Counted from the first letter of the stretch, positions 11,040 to 22,954 are shown. The stretch is DNA of 64,000 nt from Megascapheus bottae (GCA_024803745.1 JANJXV010000043.1:1447501-1511500), one strand, 5' to 3'. Notes: generated from the letters alone by a model not told the origin. A program made the numbers and translations.

Positions 11040-11400
11040 TCCACCCACCCTCAGCACTTACTCACTTAAGATGCCTCTCTTCAGACATGACCCAGGTGGA
11101 CAAACCTGAGGAACCCAGACCTGGGGTGCAGAACAAGCTCAGCCTCTGTCCTCAGGGTGGATGTGAAGACACCATAGACGCAGTGCTGGTAGATGCTGAA
11201 AAAGGAGGAGGTAGATGTAGGTGCAGGGTCCTGCAGGCAGGAGAGTGAAGTGCAGGGAGCACAGGCTCTCCCTCCACTTCTAGATGGCCTTGGAGGATTG
11301 AGGCCCACAGCTCCCAATTAGCCAAATTGAGCACATCAATTACCAAGTCTCTGAGGACATTTCAAACAGAGAGCTGAGAGGACCTGAAGGAAATCCATGC
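11040..11400 (-). promoter_or_regulatory. Conserved OR upstream block, copy B version
   Basis: Homologue of the blocks listed under 5045-5420. The core 'CTCCCAATTAGCCAAATTGA' lies at 11311-11330, and 'TCTCTGAGGACATTTCAAAC' follows. On the minus strand the core contains CTAATTG, a homeodomain-type site such as LHX2 uses at OR promoters. The role is inferred. Confidence 0.5.
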
Positions 11401-11589
11401 TGGGTTCAAGACTCTCTGTCTATCCAGATGATCAATACATTTAAACTTCTATCACCTATGCTTATCAGAAGGACAGATGGCATGGACTTTTCACAATCCT
11501 TATAATTGATCTTCAAACTGGGGTGACTTTTAATAAATTTTAATTGTTCTCTATCCATATATCTTCAGAAACATCATGATTCAAACTTC

Positions 11590-12120
11590 AAAGTTTATAT
11601 TTTTCTAATTTTATTTGTTTTAATATTCATGTTAACATTTATTCGACCATTTCCTTTTGTTCCCACCCCCAAATAACTACAGAGAACATTCCATGATTTA
11701 AGGATATATAAACCCTGATATTACAAATACAATACATGTGAAGAGTTGAGAAGTTGGGTATTAATTTTCTAGGTGTGTCTATTCCCTTACAAAGTGTACA
11801 ATATCAGTTTTTCTGATGGGAGTACAGAATTTCATTGTGTATATAGATCATATTTTCTTCATTCCTTCATCCATTGAGGGGTACCTCGGTTTATTACATA
11901 TCTAGGATAAGTAAACAATGCTTCAATGAAAATGGTGATACTGGCAGTTACAGTGGGGCCATGTTTGTAGTGGCCTTTATCAAATGTCCAGAGGAATCTC
12001 TGTAGTTTCCTAGAAATTTTACCAAAAACATAGGAATGTCCCTTTTGTCCACATCCCCACCAACGTCTGTGATTGTTAGTTTCCTTCATAAAGGTCATCT
12101 AACTGAGGTTTGGTGGAATC
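11590..12120 (-). mobile_element. L1 3' fragment
   Basis: The minus strand carries a diverged ORF2 C-terminus (the region around 11859-12098, with WWGCGQKGH) and a 3'UTR. Several stops and shifts are present. Confidence 0.75.
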
Positions 12121-12139
12121 TCAAAGCTTTTTGATTTGC

Positions 12140-12385
12140 ATTTTTTGTCAGTCCTGGGGCTTGAACTCGCAGCCTGGGCACTGTCCTTAGACACATTTTA
12201 CTCAAGGTTAGTACTCTGCCATTTGAGCCACAGTGCCACTTCCAGCTTTTTCTGTGTGTATGGGAGGTGAGCACTTTACCACTAGGCTATGCTTCCAGCC
12301 CTACTTCCTACTGTTTCTGTATATGTGGCACTGAGAAGTTGAACCCATGGCTCTGTGCATGCTAGCTAAGCACGCTAACATCAGA
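12140..12385 (-). mobile_element. IDL-Geo-type SINE with extra left monomer
   Basis: Reverse orientation. The Geo half is at 12140-12260, followed by a shortened ID-like half and a second ID-like end ('GTGCATGCTAGCTAAGC') to 12385. Probably one insertion into another. Confidence 0.65.
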
Positions 12386-12389
12386 TTAA

Positions 12390-12910
12390 AATTTGTCCAT
12401 TGAAAAGCATCTTCACCGTTACCATACCTCTGCTGTGGTGACTAGTGCAGGAATTCCCTTGGATGTAAGAGAAGATGTTGTGGCAAATCCTAAGCAGATG
12501 GCAGGGAAATGAGGTAAAGGCTAAAGCTTTATGCTTCTCACATGAGGAAGGAAAGAATTTGTTTTCCAATACACAACAAATCTACATAGGGCTCTAGAAA
12601 TGGACATCCTTATGTGTTGAAATAAGACAACAAGACTCTGACCTTCAATTAAACACAAAAAGAGTTGAGAATGGAGTTATGTCTCAATGAAAGGACTGGC
12701 ATCTTCTGTTGATGTCACTTTATGTCACTTGTGTGATTGGCTCTCCCCATATCATTAACTGGTACAATTTTATAAAAGTTTGCATCTCACAGAAATCATT
12801 GATGATAGTAAATATATATAATTCAATAATAGGACTAAGCTAACTTCTCTCTTCAAAACTTTTTATTTTGACTTCTTGGTAGAAAAAGACTTCAAAGTAA
12901 TATGTCCAAA
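12390..12910. other. Unassigned AT-rich sequence
   Basis: No open frame or repeat that I recognise. Confidence 0.3.
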
Positions 12911-12919
12911 ACCTTCTAC

Positions 12920-13180
12920 AATGTATATTCATACCTGTAATCTTACTGACTCAGTGGGCAGAGGTCTTAGGATCTTGTTCAAATCCAGCCAAAACAAAGC
13001 CCAGAGATTCTTATCTCCAATTAATCCATAGAAAGAACTGTGGCTCAAGGGTAGGGCAGTATTCTTGAGTTCAAGAAGTCAGGGAGAGCACCTAGGTCCT
13101 GCTGTAGGGCAGTACCTTTGAGCTGAAGTGCTCAGGGACAGGACCCAGGCCATTCAAGCTACATGATCAACACCCACACC
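12920..13180 (+). mobile_element. Composite SINE (B1-like plus Geo-like)
   Basis: Diverged copy starting 'CATACCTGTAATCTTACTGAC'. The right half ('CTGTGGCTCAAGGGTAGGGCAG') is partly duplicated. Confidence 0.6.
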
Positions 13181-13394
13181 CAAAAATCCATTATTTCCTT
13201 TTTTACACACAAGAACATAGAGTATTATGATTGCATTTTCCCACAGTTGTTTGTTTCCATTTATGCCAGTACCTCCTAATGGAATCCCACTCAGGACACG
13301 GATAGTCAGGATATTTCTGTTGTTAAATTTTCTGGGAACTACTCAAAAGGCTTACAACTTGGCATTGCACTCCTGTATATCCTATAATCAACCA

Positions 13395-13592
13395 TATTTT
13401 TTGCCAGACCTGGGGATTGAATACAGGATGTGGGCACTGTCCTTGGACTTCCTCAAGGATAGAGCTCAAGGCCATTTGAGCCACAGCACCACTTCCAGTT
13501 TTTCGGTGCATGTCGTACCGAGGAATGAAACCTGGGTCTTTGTGCTTGCTAGGCAAACACTCATCCACCAAAACTCCTGGACCCAATTAGCC
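13395..13592 (-). mobile_element. IDL-Geo-type SINE
   Basis: Reverse orientation, nearly complete, with 'GAGCCACAGCACCACTTCCA' in the middle and an ID-like end near 13590. The long plus-strand open frame across 13227-13958 runs through this SINE and is therefore not a gene. Confidence 0.85.
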
Positions 13593-13619
13593 ATATTTCA
13601 GATGGTGTCCTTTGACATA

Positions 13620-13900
13620 AAATTTGGAAGCTTTTTTTACCAGAGGACAAGGTTAAAATCTATTATTTTGGACATCTTTTTTCATTTTTCCACCCCCTCC
13701 ATCCATGATAGTGACTTCATTGAAATTTTCAAGCTTTGCATCAATTTTTGTAATTGTGAGTTTTGCAAATCATGGTCTATGATGGTAGGAGAGCCCATCA
13801 TAAGCCTGTTCTCTGGCATCTCATCAAATTTCCAACACCATATGACACTGCAGCTAGAAATCCTCGATATCCACCTATACAGAATCCATTCTGTGAGATT
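13620..13900 (+). repeat. Orphan OR upstream block in inverted orientation
   Basis: The reverse complement closely matches 41405-41660, including the phrases around 'AGAACTCACAATTA' and 'GAATCTCACAGAATGGATTC'. Both are homologues of the OR upstream blocks. Here the block faces the opposite way to all OR copies, and no OR coding sequence lies next to it. Confidence 0.55.
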
Positions 13901-13904
13901 CTTT

Positions 13905-14280
13905 TTAAAGATTTTATTGACATTGATATTTACATCGTATTTCAAATGTCATGTTTAACACAAAGTATTCAAGAAGGAAATCTCTATATAAAATCAGTCG
14001 CATATACGTAGAACATAATTAAAATTAAGCTGCATCTTTGTATGTCACAGATATCTATTAATATGTAATAAAATATTATGCCTATAGAGACTATATCCCA
14101 TCATAGATATTTCAGTCTATGTAGTTACATTTCTATAAGTCTCTCTTCAATTACCTTGCCCATGTAGTGATGGGTTTTTTGGGTTTTGTGGGGCATTAGA
14201 TTCTTGAGTTCCTTGTACATACTGGATATTTAACATTTGTCTGATGTACTATTGGTAATACATTTCATGATAAATTATAC
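13905..14280 (-). mobile_element. L1 3' fragment with internal deletion
   Basis: The 3'UTR (to about 14120) matches 870-1080. A short ORF2-derived piece follows at 14170-14280, matching in reverse the sequence near 32810-32850, so most of the ORF2 C-terminus is deleted. Confidence 0.7.
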
Positions 14281-14289
14281 AACATTCTA

Positions 14290-14985
14290 GGCATTCAGAC
14301 ATACTTGAAGCAAAGTTAGCAACACTCAGGAGAGAATCACAAAGGCTAAATTCCTGTGAGCATCTGATCACATAAAACAATATTTATCAAAATGAACTTC
14401 AGAAAGTGGAAACAAGAGGTTCATTTTCTTTTTTGTTCTTTTTACATTCTTTTCCTTTTGCATTGTTTACTTGTTTATCTATATGGAGGAATGTGAGGTG
14501 AGGTGACACAGAAATGTAGGGAAGAGAGTGAACAAATGCAGCGATGAAACTCACTATTACTATTTTGTAATTCAATTTAAAAAACTCATAGGTGATGATG
14601 GGAGGGAAAAACTGGAAGAGAGGGAAGGAAGTAATTACATTATCCAGAATGAAAGGCACTCTTCCCCTGACTTATGTAATGGTAGCCCATTTACATAACA
14701 CCTTTAAAATAACAAAAGTCACCAGAGGAAAAAATTAAATCTCTAGGTTATAATTTTAAAATTAACTCAAACTAAAAGAGCAGGACAGGATAGCTGGCTA
14801 TCAGTTAGAACTTTCTGACTTTAAACTCTGTCTAATAGTATTGAGGTGAAATGTACAAATTACAAAATTCATCACTCAATCCTTGCAACATTCATTGTTG
14901 GGCCTACCATCTGTAGACATTCATCATTCTTTACAAACTAACAATTTAAAATTTAAAAAGATATATGCCTTTTTTAGGAATACAT
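14290..14985. other. Unassigned spacer 3' of OR copy C
   Basis: AT-rich. No gene seen. Confidence 0.3.
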
Positions 14986-15128
14986 CCTGACATTGCCAGA
15001 AACTTTTTCTACTGCTAATGGATTGTACTAATGAAAGTAGACTCATAAGGTATTCAGACAGGTAGAATTTATAGGATTCTAAGCTGAAGTTTCTTTCTTC
15101 TGTCAGAACCACATAACAAATGAACTTC

Positions 15129-16072
15129 CTAACTCCTGGTGTCAGCTCCTGGATTGAACAAAATGCTTAGGGCACTTCTGAGGTCCCTGTTTCTGAGGCT
15201 GTAGATGAAGGGGTTCAGGAGAGGAGTGACCACTGTGTACATTGCTGTGAACACAGCGCTGCCCCTGGGGGAATGCGACATAGCTGACTCAAAGTAGACA
15301 CCAAATGCTGTCCCAAGGAGTAAGCAGACCACTGAGAGGTGAGAACCACAGGTGGAGAAGGCTTGTATTTCCGCTTGAAGACGACATTCTTAGCACTGAA
15401 GAAATCATCTTCTAGAAAGAGAAAAGGATCCCTAAGATAGAAAGGAAACCATATATGGTATCAAGAATGTATTTAAATAAATTTTTTGTGAATGTATGTT
15501 TACAGGAAAGATTCAGGACTTGAGAAGGGTCAAAGAAGAAACTTGGGATTTCCACTTCATTGAAATTGGTCATCTGTAAAGCCATCCAAACATGCAGCTG
15601 TCCTTCCAAGAAGCTGGTGACAAATGACAACAAAACCAAGGAGACACAGAGACAAGGGTTCCTAATGAGTGGGTAATGCAGGGGTGACAGATCGCCACAA
15701 AGCGGTCATAGGCCATGACAGTAAGAAACAAAACATCCCTACAACCAAAAATGAGAAAAAGTAGATATCTGGGTGATACAGACCGCACAGAAGATGGCTC
15801 TGCTGTGAGTCTGGATGTCCACCAGCATTTTGGGGACTGTGGTGGAGGTGAAGCCAATGTCAGCTAAGGACAGGTTGGAGAGGAAGAAATATATGGGGGT
15901 GTGCAGGTAGGGGTCAGAGGTGACAGCCATGATGATGAGCAGATTTCTGAGCACAGTAGTCAGGTCATGGACAGAAAGAGTCCAAATACCATCGGTTGTA
16001 GCTCAGGATCATCTGAGAGTCCCATGAAATAAAACTCTGAGATGTGGATTAGATTACACAGCTCTGTATTAA
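15129..16072 (-). pseudogene. Olfactory receptor copy C, OR7-like pseudogene
   Basis: Seven-helix landmarks are spread over several frames. A small deletion near 15965 in TM1 shifts the frame, after which [38 protein letters not shown] and MAYDRFVAIC are found with another shift between them near 15780-15850. A one-base loss near 15685 follows 'CHP', and a further break near 15380 removes the TM6 motif KAFSTC. The end reads [17 protein letters not shown]. The residue aligned with the start of copy D is Thr (ACA). Closest relative in the window is copy E. Not functional. Confidence 0.9.
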
Positions 16073-16079
16073 TTCGAAA

Positions 16080-16630
16080 CCTTTGATATTCAGAGAGAGC
16101 AATTCTTAATGAAGAAGTCAGAAATAAACAATTATTCTGTACTCAAATATGCACAGTTCATAACGACATTCTGTCCGACACTTTTCAGTGATCACAAACC
16201 CAATCATCCTAGATTTTTTTCTTTCACATTGATTCCTTTTATGTATTCATTTTAAATACTCAACTGTGTTAGGACATTATAGGCTGTGTTTTCTGATCAC
16301 AGGAAATACAGCTTATTCTTTATTACAGGCTAGTTCACAGCAGTGATTTTTTTAATCTGTGAAATTCATTTTCATCCAATCTGTAAAGAAGCATTCCTAT
16401 ATGCTTCATTTTATCATACGAAAATAGTGAATAGTGCCATGGTAAAAAATTCAAGTTGCCCTACCTATAAACACTCTGTAAAATATACAGAACTTCATGA
16501 TTTAAAACAATTTCATATAGAAAGCCCAGGACTAGAAAAAAACCTCTACTGTGCCTGCAATCACCCAGGAGATTTCTTCATCCTTGCTTTTTTTCTAATT
16601 TCCATTTTTCTTTTCTTCCCTCCCAATTTC
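16080..16630. other. Unassigned upstream sequence of copy C
   Basis: Homologous to 34750-35095 upstream of copy E. An extra 180 bases or so (16380-16570) are absent from the E version. No gene. Confidence 0.5.
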
Positions 16631-16782
16631 TCTCTGTCTGTCTTTCTCTCTGTGTCTCTCTGTGTGTCTGTCTCTGGCTCTGGCTCTGTCTCTCTCTCTG
16701 TCTCTTCCCCCCTCACTCTTTGTATGTGTGTGCATCTCTGTGTGTGTGTGTGTGTGTGTTGGTGTGTGTGTGTGTGTGTGTG
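16630..16782 (+). repeat. CT/GT-rich microsatellite
   Basis: Interrupted CT and CTGT runs pass into (GT)n at 16733-16782. The paralogous repeat at 35095-35219 is purer and is laid out as (CT)30 then (GT)n. Confidence 0.95.
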
Positions 16783-16784
16783 AC

Positions 16785-16995
16785 TATGGGCCTGGGAACT
16801 TGCCTTGAGGCTTTCCTACACAAAGGAGAGCTCAACCACTTGAGTAACAAACTCCACTTTTGGCTTCCAGGTAACTAATTGGTCATGAGAGCTCGCAGGT
16901 TTTGCTGCCCACGCTGGCTTTGAACCTCTATCCACAGAACTCAGCCTCTTAAGTAGCTAGGATTCCAGGGATGACATACCAGGACTGGGACTGAA
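16785..16995 (-). mobile_element. Composite SINE (Geo-like plus B1-like half)
   Basis: Reverse orientation. It occupies the same site as the copy at 35225-35450, so it was present before the C/E duplication. Confidence 0.65.
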
Positions 16996-17700
16996 TTGTA
17001 GTTAACAAAACAAACTCTGCTGTCTCCTACATATAAATTAATCAAGACCTGATATGATATCTGCTTATTTCTAAATAATTTCAGGAATTGAGGAATTTGC
17101 TGAAAGTAGCAAGAGATTCGTGAGCTGTAGACAAAATTGATTGATATTTAGTTACTGGGTTTCTTCCTTTTCAAACATCTATCTGACCTATTTTACTTCC
17201 TATACTGATTTTTAGTTGTAACCCCTTCGTCTCTGTTCATGATCAATCAATATTCCTCTAAAAAAGAAATTAGGGTTCTCTTTCTGGAAGTCAGAGAGAA
17301 ATGAGACAGATGCCCAGATTCTCACTGGGGGCCTAACAATGCCTTTCAAAAACCACATCCCAGTATTTAATATTCTGTGACAACAAATAGAAAGTAAAAT
17401 TCACACTGTTTTTAATCTAACCATCCTCACCACTTCCATAAGAATCGTGTGTTCAGTCATATTATATGAGATAACAAGGTAGACTACAGCAAAACTATAA
17501 GAGATCTTAGGTAAGATTCCTGTAACTTTCAGCAGAACTAAGTAATAACTTTTACATTCTTCACTATTGCTATTGCTTGGACTCCTCTAACAGGATACTG
17601 AAGTACTGGCTTTTCTTCATTACATAGAAGCAGTTTTTGTAGTTGTTTTGCTCTTTAGTTAGGACACAAGATATTTGACTCTATTCTATACAAGAAGGAA
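16995..17700. other. Duplicated non-coding sequence upstream of copy C
   Basis: Aligns with 35460-36150 without gaps of note; shared phrase 'GGAAGTCAGAGAGAAATGAG'. No open frame. Its conservation reflects the duplication. Confidence 0.5.
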
Positions 17701-17879
17701 AACGCTAAATCACCAGGAAGCTTGTAGAAAGCACACTTGTATGAATAGTGTAGCACATTCTACACACTTGGCTGTGTTGCTTCTCTGTTGGGTCATGCCA
17801 TGAAGTACAAATGAAAAGATTGTCCCATGCCTGAAGTGTATGAAAACCTCATGCTCAATCCTCACAGTGCACCATGAAT

Positions 17880-18060
17880 AGGACAACACAGGAAAATTTC
17901 CAGCTGGGGCTAATATTGCATTGGAGATATTTAAGAAGATGTTAGAGGACTGGCTGGTAATAGGCTCTTCAATGACTGTGGATGCACAATTCATAGAGCT
18001 CAAAATTTGCCAAACTGATGCCAAACAAATAATCTCAAAGGACCCACTAACTTGGATGGG
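17880..18060 (-). promoter_or_regulatory. Conserved OR upstream block, copy C version
   Basis: Core 'AAAATTTGCCAAACTGATG' at 18002-18020 with 'ATCTCAAAGGACCC' just after it. Homologous to the block upstream of E (36340-36540). Candidate promoter or first exon about 1.8-2 kb from the coding exon. Confidence 0.45.
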
Positions 18061-18489
18061 GGAGTTAGGAAAAAAGTGCTTAAAGAATAGCTTTGAAGCA
18101 TGTCCTTTGGTAAATAAAACTGGTCTAGTTTATGCATAGATGACAAGAGGAAAAATATGACTAATTATAGACTACACAGGAAGGCAATTCTGTGTTGCAA
18201 ATGCTTTGGACACTTCCCAGACAATTCATAAAGGAAATACCTAGAATATCCGTGTCTTGAATGGGGGACTAACAGGAAGGAATGGATCACATGGAATCAG
18301 TGAACGGACAGTGGGATAATTTTGTCACCATACTCAATGTGCATGTATGATAAGAGGAAGTGTGGATATTAATGTGGCAGTTGGGGGAGGGGAGGCGCAG
18401 AATAATGAAAGGGGTGAAGATACATTGTATACGTACATGAATGCCTTAAATGGAAAGTTCTGTCTAAAAACAAATGAACAAATAACTCT

Positions 18490-18745
18490 AAATAGAGGCT
18501 GTACTGTTGTCTCTTATTTGTGATCCCAGCTACTCAGGATGCTATGAATGGAAGATCAGGTTTCTAGCCAGCATGGGTAAGAAAGTCTGTGAGATTCTGA
18601 TCTCCAATAGACTACTCAACAAGGCTGGAAGTGGCACTGTGGCTCAAGGTGTAGAGCACTGGACTTTAGGAAAAAGCTCATGGGCAGTTCCTAATCCCTG
18701 AGTTCAACCACAACGACTGGCAAAAAATGTTAAAAACGTAATGTA
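18490..18745 (+). mobile_element. Composite SINE (B1-like plus Geo-like)
   Basis: Starts near 'TGATCCCAGCTACTCAGGAT' and ends 'CAACGACTGGCAAAAAATG'. Same site as 36960-37200, so it predates the duplication. Confidence 0.75.
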
Positions 18746-18971
18746 ACATATATTTAACTCTCATCAATGAGTTGTGTGAATTGCAAAATTTTATTTACAA
18801 ATGTCATTTACATGCACGTGGTGGTATGCTATAGTAGATCCCAGAAATGACATCAGGACAGAGACCCTCGCAATAATTAAAACAATAAAAGATGAGACAC
18901 AGTTTTCACATGCTTTATATCATTTGTTTCAACCATATTCTACATGCCAGTTTACCATCTGTCATATGAGA

Positions 18972-21354
18972 TTTTTTTATTAAATTTTTTATTGTAATTA
19001 GTAAAAGGGTTACATGATATTTGCCAGATAGAAGGTGCATTAATTCACATACATTGATACCCTTTCACATGTCTTGGTAACCGTTTCCCTCCTCCCCCAC
19101 ACACCCCACCCGTCTTGGTTTTCCCCCCTTCCCTATCAAATTTCAAATATCCAAATATAAATAAATTCAATATATCAGATAACAAAGTGAGATACTATAC
19201 CAATATGAGATAACCAAGGGACAGCAAAGGAGATGAGAGACAACATAGTACATTAAGGACAACAATCCTTCATTATATGGCTTTTGTTTCAATATCCTGG
19301 AGGTCCTTTCATTTAGCTTCACATTATATGGCCTTATGTATCAAGATTTTGCTCTATTGCAAATCTCTGCTAGTAGAGCCCAAGGTGTCTACTGATTATG
19401 ACGAATGAGGGAAACCATTGAGCCTAAGTTCCTTTGAGTCTGGCTTACTTCACTTAATAGGATTTTTTCTAAGTCTTTCCATTTCCAAACAAATGGGGCG
19501 ATGTCATTCTTTCTGACAGCAGCATACAATTCCATTGTGTACAAATACCACAACTTGTTGATCCACTCATCAACTGAGGGACATCTAGGTTGGTTCCATA
19601 TCTTTGCTATGGTGAATAGTGCTGCAATGAACATTGTTGAGCTAGTGGGTTTAGTATGTCCTTGTTTCTGGATGGTTGGGTAAATGCCAAGTAGTAGAAT
19701 TGCTGGGTCATAGAGGCGTTCTATGTTTAGCCTTTTGAGGCACTGCCACACTGCTTTCCATAGTGGTTGAACGAGTTTGCACTGCCACGAGCAGTGTAGT
19801 AGTGATCCCTCCTGGCCACATCCCCTCCAGCATCTATTGTCATTCGTTTTCCTGATCCTGGCCATTCTAACTGGAGTGAGGTGGAAACATAGAGTTGTTT
19901 TGATTTGCATTTCTTTTATGACCAGAGATGTTGAGCATTTCTTCATGTGTCTATAGGCCATTTTTGTTTCTTCTTCAGAGAAGACTCTCTTTAAGTCTTT
20001 GGCCCATTTTTTAATGGGATGGTTGTTACTTTGGAGGTTACTTTTGGAGTGATTCAATTTTTTGAGTTGTTGATATATTTTAGATATGAGGCCTTTGTCC
20101 GTTGTTTGGTTGGTGATTAAAGGCTATGTATGAGAAACCTACTGCTAGTATTACACTTAATGGTGAAAATCTAATGTCATTCCCTCTAAAATCATGAATG
20201 AGACAAGGATGCCCAGTCTCTCCACTCCTCTTTAACATAGTACTAGAATTCCAAGCCAGTGCAATAAGGCAAGAAGCAAGCATAAAGGGGATCCAAGTAG
20301 GGAAAGAGGAAATAAAACTATCCCTCTTTGCAGATGACATGATTCTGTATTTAAAGAATCCTATAGACTCTACTCCCAAGCTCCTTGAGCTGATTCAAAG
20401 CTTTGGAAGAGTAGCAGGCTATAAAATTAACCCTCAAATATCAACTGCCTTCCTTTATGCCAACAGTGAGAGGAACGAGGCAATAATCAGGAAAGCAACT
20501 CCTTTCACAATAGCCTCAAATAAAATAAAGTACCTAGGAATTAGCTTAACTAAGAATGTAAAGGAACTTTTTGATGAAAACTTTAAAACCCTAAAAAAGG
20601 AAATTAAAGCAGAACTAAGGAAATGGAAAAACCTCCCATGATCCTGGATTGGAAGAATCAACATTGTGAAAATGACAATCTTGCCAAGAGCTATCTACAA
20701 ATTCAATGCAATACCCATCAACATCCCAATGTCATTCTTTAAAGAAATAGAAGAGGCAATCCAAAACTTCATATGGAATAATAAAAGACGCCGTATAGCA
20801 AAAACACTTCTTAGCAGAAAGAACAGCGCTGGAGGAATTTCAATTCCAAACTTTAGACTCTATTACAGAGCTGTAATTCTCAAAACAGCTTGGTACTGGC
20901 ACAGGAACAGGCCTGAAGACCAATGGAATAGAACTGAGGACCCAGATATTAAACCACAGACCTGGGGCCACCTAATCTTTGACAAGGGAGCCAAAAAAAT
21001 AGAATGGAATAAAGACAGCCTCTTCAACAAGTTGTGCTGGCAGAACTGATTGAGCACCGGCAGAAAACTAAAGCTGGATCCTTCTTTGTCACCTTGAACT
21101 AGAATTAACTCCAAATGGATCAAAGACCTGGAGGTAAAAGCTGACACACTGAAAACTTTACAGGAAGGAATAGGAGATACACTAGGCCTCCTTGGCACAG
21201 GTCGAAACTTTCTTAATAAGGACCAAGAATCACAACAAATCAGAGAAAGGCTGGATAAGTGGGACTGTATTAAACTGCAGAGCTTTTGTATGGCAAAGGA
21301 CATAGCTAGTAAACTAATCAGGAAGCCTACAGAGTGGGAGAAGATCTTCACCAA
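18972..21354 (-). mobile_element. Twin-primed (5'-inverted) L1 insertion
   Basis: Two L1 pieces lie in opposite directions. The 3' part, on the minus strand (about 18972-20113), has the 3'UTR with its end near 18972 and the ORF2 C-terminus ([39 protein letters not shown]). The inverted 5' part, on the plus strand (about 20114-21354), carries the RT domain with [12 protein letters not shown] and FADDMILYL (20317-20360) and runs to the segment before the C-terminus. Both sides carry the 10-base duplication TCATATGAGA (18962-18971 and 21355-21364). The paralogous segment has a single TCATGTGAGA at 37441-37450. This is a classic inversion by twin priming, flanked by a true target-site duplication. 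The ORF2 pieces contain stops and are not functional. Confidence 0.93.
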
Positions 21355-21550
21355 TCATATGAGAATTTATGTACCATTTTTCCTAGGAAAAATAGCAAGG
21401 AGAAGTCGTTTATTATTTTTTTCTGACAGGCAACAAGTACTGTTGGCTGATGGAAACAATCCTAGCTGCTGACAAAGAAGAAATCTGAGGATATGAGTGT
21501 TGAGATCATCCCTAGCAGGAAATCCCATAATAGTCTATTTCCAACTAAAC

Positions 21551-21552
21551 AT

Positions 21553-21607
<55 letters not shown>
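21551..21607 (+). repeat. (CA)n microsatellite
   Basis: About 28 CA units. The paralogue at 37645-37660 has only a handful of units. Confidence 0.97.
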
Positions 21608-21611
<4 letters not shown>

Positions 21612-21744
21612 GTCAGAAGTGGGGTGTAGTTCTATTGATAGAGTAGTAGTTGTGAAGAAACAAATTCATCGATAGCAGCAAGGCCTGAGGACTGGAACAA
21701 ACAAATAACTAACACTTCACCCCCCAATATATGACCATACTTAT

Positions 21745-21935
21745 ATTATCCAGGAGATAGTGGCTCACACTTTTAATCCTAACCTCTCAGTAGCATGCCA
21801 TCTGAGGATCTGGCCAAATCTTTAGATAAAGGTCACGAGAGCTATGAAACAGCTGAACACACCTGAGCATGTGGCAGGATATCTGCACAGCAAACCAGCA
21901 AGCCTTGATTTTAAACACCAGTGCTACCAAAGTCC
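21745..21935 (+). mobile_element. Degenerate composite SINE
   Basis: A B1-like start ('GTGGCTCACACTTTTAATCCTAA') is followed by weak similarity. A related partial copy lies at 37785-37820. Confidence 0.5.
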
Positions 21936-22270
21936 AACAAGATCCTTTTCTGTCCATTTTATTGAGATTAAATTTTTCACAATACAAACTTCATATTTAA
22001 ACTGATATACAATTCAGCTTGACTCCAGATTTCCACCATTACAAACTAAAATTTTATACAGTAGAAAGAAAACAAAACAAAAAAATTCCTCTACCTTTAT
22101 GACTCCACCCTGAATTGGCCAATAACTTTTTCCTGTGCTGCTGTTCCAAGAATTGTGCTAGTGAATGCAGATAAATTGTGTGGGCAGACGTGTAGAATTG
22201 ATAGCACTACATGCTAAATATTCTTACTTTTGCAAAAATCATAATTCAGGTGGGTACTTTCATGCTAGTG

Positions 22271-22494
22271 TCATCCTCCTGATTTGTACAACTTGCTCAG
22301 GACTCTTTTGAGGTCCTTGTTCCTCAGGCTGTAGATGAAGGGGTTCAGGAGAGGTGTGACCACCACATACATCACTCAGGAGACTGCAATATTTCCAGGA
22401 GAATGTGACACCGAGGATCCAAGGTAGACCCCTAAACCCATTCCAAAAAATAAGCAGACCACTGACAGGAGAGACCCACAGGTGGAGACAGGTA
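22271..22494 (-). pseudogene. Olfactory receptor copy D, C-terminal part (TM6 end to stop)
   Basis: This is the 3' half of an OR split by the provirus next to it. The frame shows [15 protein letters not shown], a TGA stop at about 22378-22380 (before the VMYVVV motif), then [18 protein letters not shown] and a natural stop at 22271-22273. The other half is at 27933-28642. A short irregular 'CAGGTA' just before the LTR differs from the paralogues. Confidence 0.9.
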
Positions 22495-22500
22495 GAGAAG
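22495..22500. repeat. Target-site duplication, left (GAGAAG)
   Basis: GAGAAG directly precedes the 5' LTR and is repeated directly after the 3' LTR at 27927-27932. In the other OR copies this is a single 'GGAGAAGGCTTT' in the KAFSTC region. Six bases is typical of betaretroviral integrase. Confidence 0.93.
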
Positions 22501-22932
22501 TGTGGGGCACGTCACATCAAGGGTAAAAGGCCTACCTCATGGCCCAGGGCTCACTTCCTGGTTTTGGAAATCCAACCATGCTGTCTCCTGTTTGGGAGGG
22601 TTGGCTGTGGTTTGTGATGTAAAATAAGGCTACCTGGAACTCACAGTTTGGCCCCACCACCCTCTCTGACAACACCTACCACCCACTGTCCTGCCTACCT
22701 TTATGCTAATGGACTCCTGCTTCTTACTTTAGCCACTTGTATTTCCCCATTAAATGAGTCTGCTGTGACATGCTCCCTGGTGCGTCTGTGGTCTGTGTCT
22801 TTCCTCTGGAGATTGAGGGCTGGGTGAAGGCGGCCAGCTGTCCCTAACCTTTCTCAGTCTCATCTTAGTCAGGGCGTGTTCTCTTTGCCGTCCCTGCTGT
22901 TCAGGAGGCAAAGAGTGCTAAAAACCCCGAAA
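22501..22932 (+). repeat. 5' LTR of class II provirus
   Basis: Begins TGTGGGGCACGTCACATC and is about 432 bases long. It ends near CCCCGAAA where the 3' LTR has CCCCAACA, so the terminal CA is mutated here. An ATTAAA polyadenylation-type signal lies near 22749-22754. A 6-base difference near 22800 is the main indel against the 3' LTR. Confidence 0.95.
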
Positions 22933-22935
22933 TTC

Positions 22936-22954
22936 TAGCGACCGAATGTGGGCC
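22936..22954 (+). other. Primer-binding site, tRNA-Lys-like
   Basis: TAGCGACCGAATGTGGGCC lies three bases after the LTR. It matches the tRNA-Lys primer sites used by betaretroviruses at about two-thirds to three-quarters of positions, depending on the Lys isoacceptor chosen. Placement and class agree with a class II element; the divergence reflects age. Confidence 0.6.

Larger units (their letters stand above)
14985..21720. repeat. Segmental duplication, C copy
   Basis: Paralogous to 33735-37740. Alignable landmarks in the same order are the OR pseudogene, the CT/GT microsatellite, a reversed composite SINE, the OR upstream block, a plus-strand composite SINE and the 'CCTAGGAAAAATAGCAAGG' block. 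Identity looks like roughly 80-85% by eye. The extra length here is the L1 at 18972-21354. Confidence 0.85.

Noticed and set aside
13227..13958. Plus-strand open frame of 243 codons
   Set aside because: It runs through a reversed IDL-Geo SINE and an inverted OR upstream block, has no known domain and the last part is L1 3'UTR. Chance frame.
16343..16783. 146-codon plus-strand frame ending in Cys/Val repeats
   Set aside because: It ends in the GT microsatellite, starts in OR upstream sequence and is not open in the paralogue at 35010.
21551..21607. Possible Z-DNA or functional CA element
   Set aside because: Ordinary dinucleotide repeat, variable between paralogues. No evidence of function.
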